Source: Candidatus Peregrinibacteria bacterium (lineage in GTDB: Bacteria > Patescibacteriota > Gracilibacteria > UBA1369). Taken from it: 9,659 nt of DNA. The stretch spans positions 1-9,659 of the forward strand of contig WJLA01000005.1 of assembly GCA_014728765.1 (NCBI GenBank), read 5' to 3'. Below, in pieces: positions 7,934 through 9,659 of the stretch; position 1 is the stretch's first letter; every line of letters starts with the position of its first letter. Under the pieces are notes generated by a model that searched no databases, was not told the DNA's origin, and saw nothing but the letters and a program-made list of their open reading frames with translations. A program made the translations under genes and the position numbers.

Positions 7934-7936
7934 GTA

Positions 7937-8509
7937 TCAGAGATTAAATTCTTTGAGTACTTCTTTAACTCCTGCTCCGTTAACGGCCGAAAAATGAATT
8001 ATATTGGCTTCCGGAAGTAGATTTTGAAGATTTTTTTTAAGCTTAACTTTTTGATTTTGTTTTATTTTGTCAGCTTTGGAAGTGACTATTACTGTGTCTA
8101 AGTCGTTCTGTTTAATAAAATCTATAATATCGATGTCCTGTTCTGTAGGACCCACTTTGGAGTCTATCAACAAGATTATTTTGTCTATTGGAAAATTTTG
8201 ATCGTTTCCCAAATGCCATAAAATCAATTCTTCCAATTCTTTTCTGGCCGTTTTGGAAAGTTTGGCATATCCATATCCGGGTAGGTCTGTTAAATATAAT
8301 GATTTGTTAATCAAAAACAAATTTACTTGTTGAGTTACGCCGGGTTTGCTCCCAGTTTTTGCAAGTTTTTTGCTTTGGGTGATAGTGTTGATAAAAGTGG
8401 ATTTTCCGACATTTGATCTGCCTATTACCGTGATATGAGGTAGTTTTTTTTCCGGTATGTCATTTGAAGCTTTAATGCCTCGGATGAATTCCGCCGTTTT
8501 AATTTTCAT
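7937..8509 (-). CDS. engB: Ribosome biogenesis GTP-binding protein EngB (YihA/YsxC)
   Basis: EngB is a TRAFAC-class GTPase that helps assemble the large ribosomal subunit and is essential in several model bacteria. At 190 residues it has normal family length, and all G motifs are present. G1 is GRSNVGKST (30-38). The G2 region is SKPGVTQQ (54-61). G3 is DLPGYGYA (75-82), the family signature. G4 is SKADK (144-148) and G5 is FSA (173-175). The G2 region has Val58 where YsxC and YihA have Lys or Arg (PGK/RTQ). The ATG overlaps the TGA of the upstream phosphoesterase gene in an ATGA junction, which suggests translational coupling and settles the start. No Shine-Dalgarno sequence is visible. The TGA stop, at natural length, argues against UGA recoding. 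Its 3' end borders the antiporter promoter. Confidence 0.97.
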   Translation of the reverse strand: MKIKTAEFIRGIKASNDIPEKKLPHITVIGRSNVGKSTFINTITQSKKLAKTGSKPGVTQQVNLFLINKSLYLTDLPGYGYAKLSKTARKELEELILWHLGNDQNFPIDKIILLIDSKVGPTEQDIDIIDFIKQNDLDTVIVTSKADKIKQNQKVKLKKNLQNLLPEANIIHFSAVNGAGVKEVLKEFNL

Positions 8510-9531
8510 TTTTTGATGATTTTAAATTCCACATTATGAATCAAATCATTAACAGTTTTGATGATAGCATATGATTTTTCTTTTGGCATTATTTTGCCGT
8601 TTTGTTCTAGTGTGTATTCTTCTCTCCAAGTGTTGGTGATAATGTTTCTTGTATAATGATGGCTATAATCATAATTAAGGTGAGAGTGTCCCATTATATA
8701 TAATTGTTTAGATGGATATAGTCCGGAAAGAGTTTCAAATCGTTTTTCGGTAAAGTGCTCGTCATCAATCATTTCAAATCCGTATTTTGCAATATGTTTG
8801 AGAATTTTCGAATATTTGAATGATGTAATTTTATCAAAAGGATTATTCAATAATAAGGCTTTTAACAACAATTTATTTTTAAGTTTGTTTTTTGTTTTTT
8901 TGTATTCGGGATATTGTTTAAACACAAAATCACGGGGATAAATTTTTTCCAAGTCGGGATAATTCTTTTTTAGATTGATAAAATATTTGCTAATTAAAAA
9001 ATGACCGAACGATGTGTTTAAGATTTTCCCATTTTTTGATTTTATGAAAACTTGATTTGGGTTTATTTGATAAAAATAATCAACTTGATTGCCATGTTCA
9101 ATGTGAAATTCAGGTGTGGAAATGTTGGTCTGAAATCTAATTTGATTTTTTGAAGATTCTATTCTTTTAATTATTTGATTTTGTACTATGGGCCAATATA
9201 AATCTTGATCATGATTGCCAATGATAAAATGGATTTGATGCTCTTTTTTTTGGCAAAACTCTTTTAACGTGTCAAAAAACTCAGGGTAGGATCTGATTAT
9301 TTGATCAGTTTTCCAAGTGGAAATTTTTTCGGTTATATAAATTGGATGATCGGATTGATAAGGCATTTTAAGATAATCGAAAGTGTCGCCGTTAAATATC
9401 AAGCTGATCGGCCCAGCAGTTTCTTTTGCTATTTGAATGAATTTTAACAGCGCAGCCAAGTCTTTAAAATCGTCAAAAAGGTCTTTTTTGCCAAGCTCAA
9501 TATCACTTATTACAAAATATGTTCTATTCAT
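8506..9531 (-). CDS. Calcineurin-like metallophosphoesterase with DxE in place of DxH
   Basis: This 341-residue protein should be a soluble, two-metal phosphoesterase; no signal peptide or membrane helix is seen. The metal-ligand motifs are in order: SDIELG (9-14), GDTFD (48-52), GNHDQD (105-110), EHGNQVD (145-151) and GHSH (281-284). The first motif, normally DxH, reads Asp10-Ile-Glu12, so one metal-binding His is replaced by Glu. Between residues 152 and 276 lies a long Lys-rich, mostly helical insert that may form a cap or partner surface. The motif pattern is nearest to the LpxH-like (UDP-diacylglucosamine hydrolase-type) group of this superfamily, but the substrate is unknown and I do not call it LpxH. 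The ATG overlaps the end of the upstream gene by 8 nt, and the TGA overlaps the engB start by 4 nt, so all three appear to form one operon. Confidence 0.9.
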   Translation of the reverse strand: MNRTYFVISDIELGKKDLFDDFKDLAALLKFIQIAKETAGPISLIFNGDTFDYLKMPYQSDHPIYITEKISTWKTDQIIRSYPEFFDTLKEFCQKKEHQIHFIIGNHDQDLYWPIVQNQIIKRIESSKNQIRFQTNISTPEFHIEHGNQVDYFYQINPNQVFIKSKNGKILNTSFGHFLISKYFINLKKNYPDLEKIYPRDFVFKQYPEYKKTKNKLKNKLLLKALLLNNPFDKITSFKYSKILKHIAKYGFEMIDDEHFTEKRFETLSGLYPSKQLYIMGHSHLNYDYSHHYTRNIITNTWREEYTLEQNGKIMPKEKSYAIIKTVNDLIHNVEFKIIKK

Positions 9532-9659
9532 CAGATCTTACTTTTGTAACAATTATATTTTGGACTTTTTCGTATTCCGGAAAATAATAATCATTGATTG
9601 CCATTCCGGTTGATTTTCCACCATCGAGATTCAGAACATTGTTAAAACTGAATTTTGAC
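9524..9659 (-). CDS. C-terminal fragment of a probable phosphodiester glycosidase (NAGPA family), cut by the window edge
   Basis: An open frame enters from the right edge (first whole codon at 9658) and ends in TAG at 9524-9526, leaving the last 44 residues of a protein. NVLNLDGGKSTGMAI (residues 7-21 of the fragment) followed after a short loop by VQNIIVTK (32-39) matches the usual end of the NAGPA domain, where a NLDGG-S loop precedes the final beta strand. Known members cleave sugar-phosphodiester links or are tied to surface polysaccharide metabolism. The stop lies inside the first codons of the phosphoesterase gene (8-nt overlap), so the two are co-transcribed. The call rests on a short stretch. 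The Lys after the two Gly differs from the commonest GGG or GGS form. Confidence 0.62.
   Translation of the reverse strand, partial: SKFSFNNVLNLDGGKSTGMAINDYYFPEYEKVQNIIVTKVRSDE

Noticed and set aside
7880..7939. UGA read as glycine (Gracilibacteria-type code), extending EngB by about 19 residues to TAA at 7880
   Set aside because: EngB is full length at the TGA, the extension runs through a near-perfect promoter, the phosphoesterase also ends in TGA at an ATGA junction, and no glycine position in any gene requires TGA.
7784..8020. Plus-strand open frame across the antiporter-engB gap
   Set aside because: It runs antisense to two conserved genes and a strong promoter, and its product resembles nothing.
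8506..9531. Naming the phosphoesterase LpxH (lipid A synthesis)
   Set aside because: The general motifs fit the superfamily, but the DxE change and long insert differ from LpxH, and no other lipid A gene is present in the window.

Overview
The window comes from an AT-rich bacterial genome with compact, partly overlapping genes. Stops are TAA, TGA and TAG. TGA ends both the phosphoesterase and the EngB gene at natural family lengths, so UGA is not recoded to glycine. No start codon has a convincing Shine-Dalgarno sequence. The predicted leaders are about 20 nt long, and the three promoters I can place share the extended -10 core TTATGWTATRAT. Together with a giant SLH/TSP3/Ig-like surface protein, this suggests a Candidate Phyla Radiation (Patescibacteria) member with the standard stop codons, perhaps Peregrinibacteria-like. 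That assignment is inference.

Left half, plus strand. A 795-residue soluble protein of unknown function (86-2473) has its own promoter. Its C-terminal 160 residues resemble, weakly, a RelA/SpoT-type nucleotidyltransferase fold without the catalytic signature. Next, also with its own extended -10 promoter, is a 1081-residue secreted and membrane-anchored protein (2538-5783). Its order is signal peptide, two Ig-like domains, a poly-Gly run, a Pro/Asp/Glu-rich stalk, two SLH-like domains, seven TSP3-like calcium-binding repeats, two more Ig-like domains and a C-terminal transmembrane helix.

Right half, minus strand. Transcription enters from beyond the right edge through the tail of a probable NAGPA-type phosphodiester glycosidase (9524-9659). 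It continues into a calcineurin-like metallophosphoesterase (8506-9531, 8-nt overlap) and the ribosome-assembly GTPase EngB (7937-8509, 4-nt ATGA overlap). A well-formed promoter directly after engB drives a CPA2 cation/proton antiporter with a C-terminal RCK domain (6172-7878). A small three-helix membrane protein (5780-6154) follows 17 nt later.

The two halves converge: the last minus-strand gene and the surface-protein gene overlap by 4 nt at their stop codons, with no room for a terminator between them. I see no RNA genes, CRISPR arrays, insertion sequences or attachment sites. The least explained items are the 795-residue protein, the doubly anchored surface protein, and the phosphoesterase with Glu in place of its first metal-binding His.
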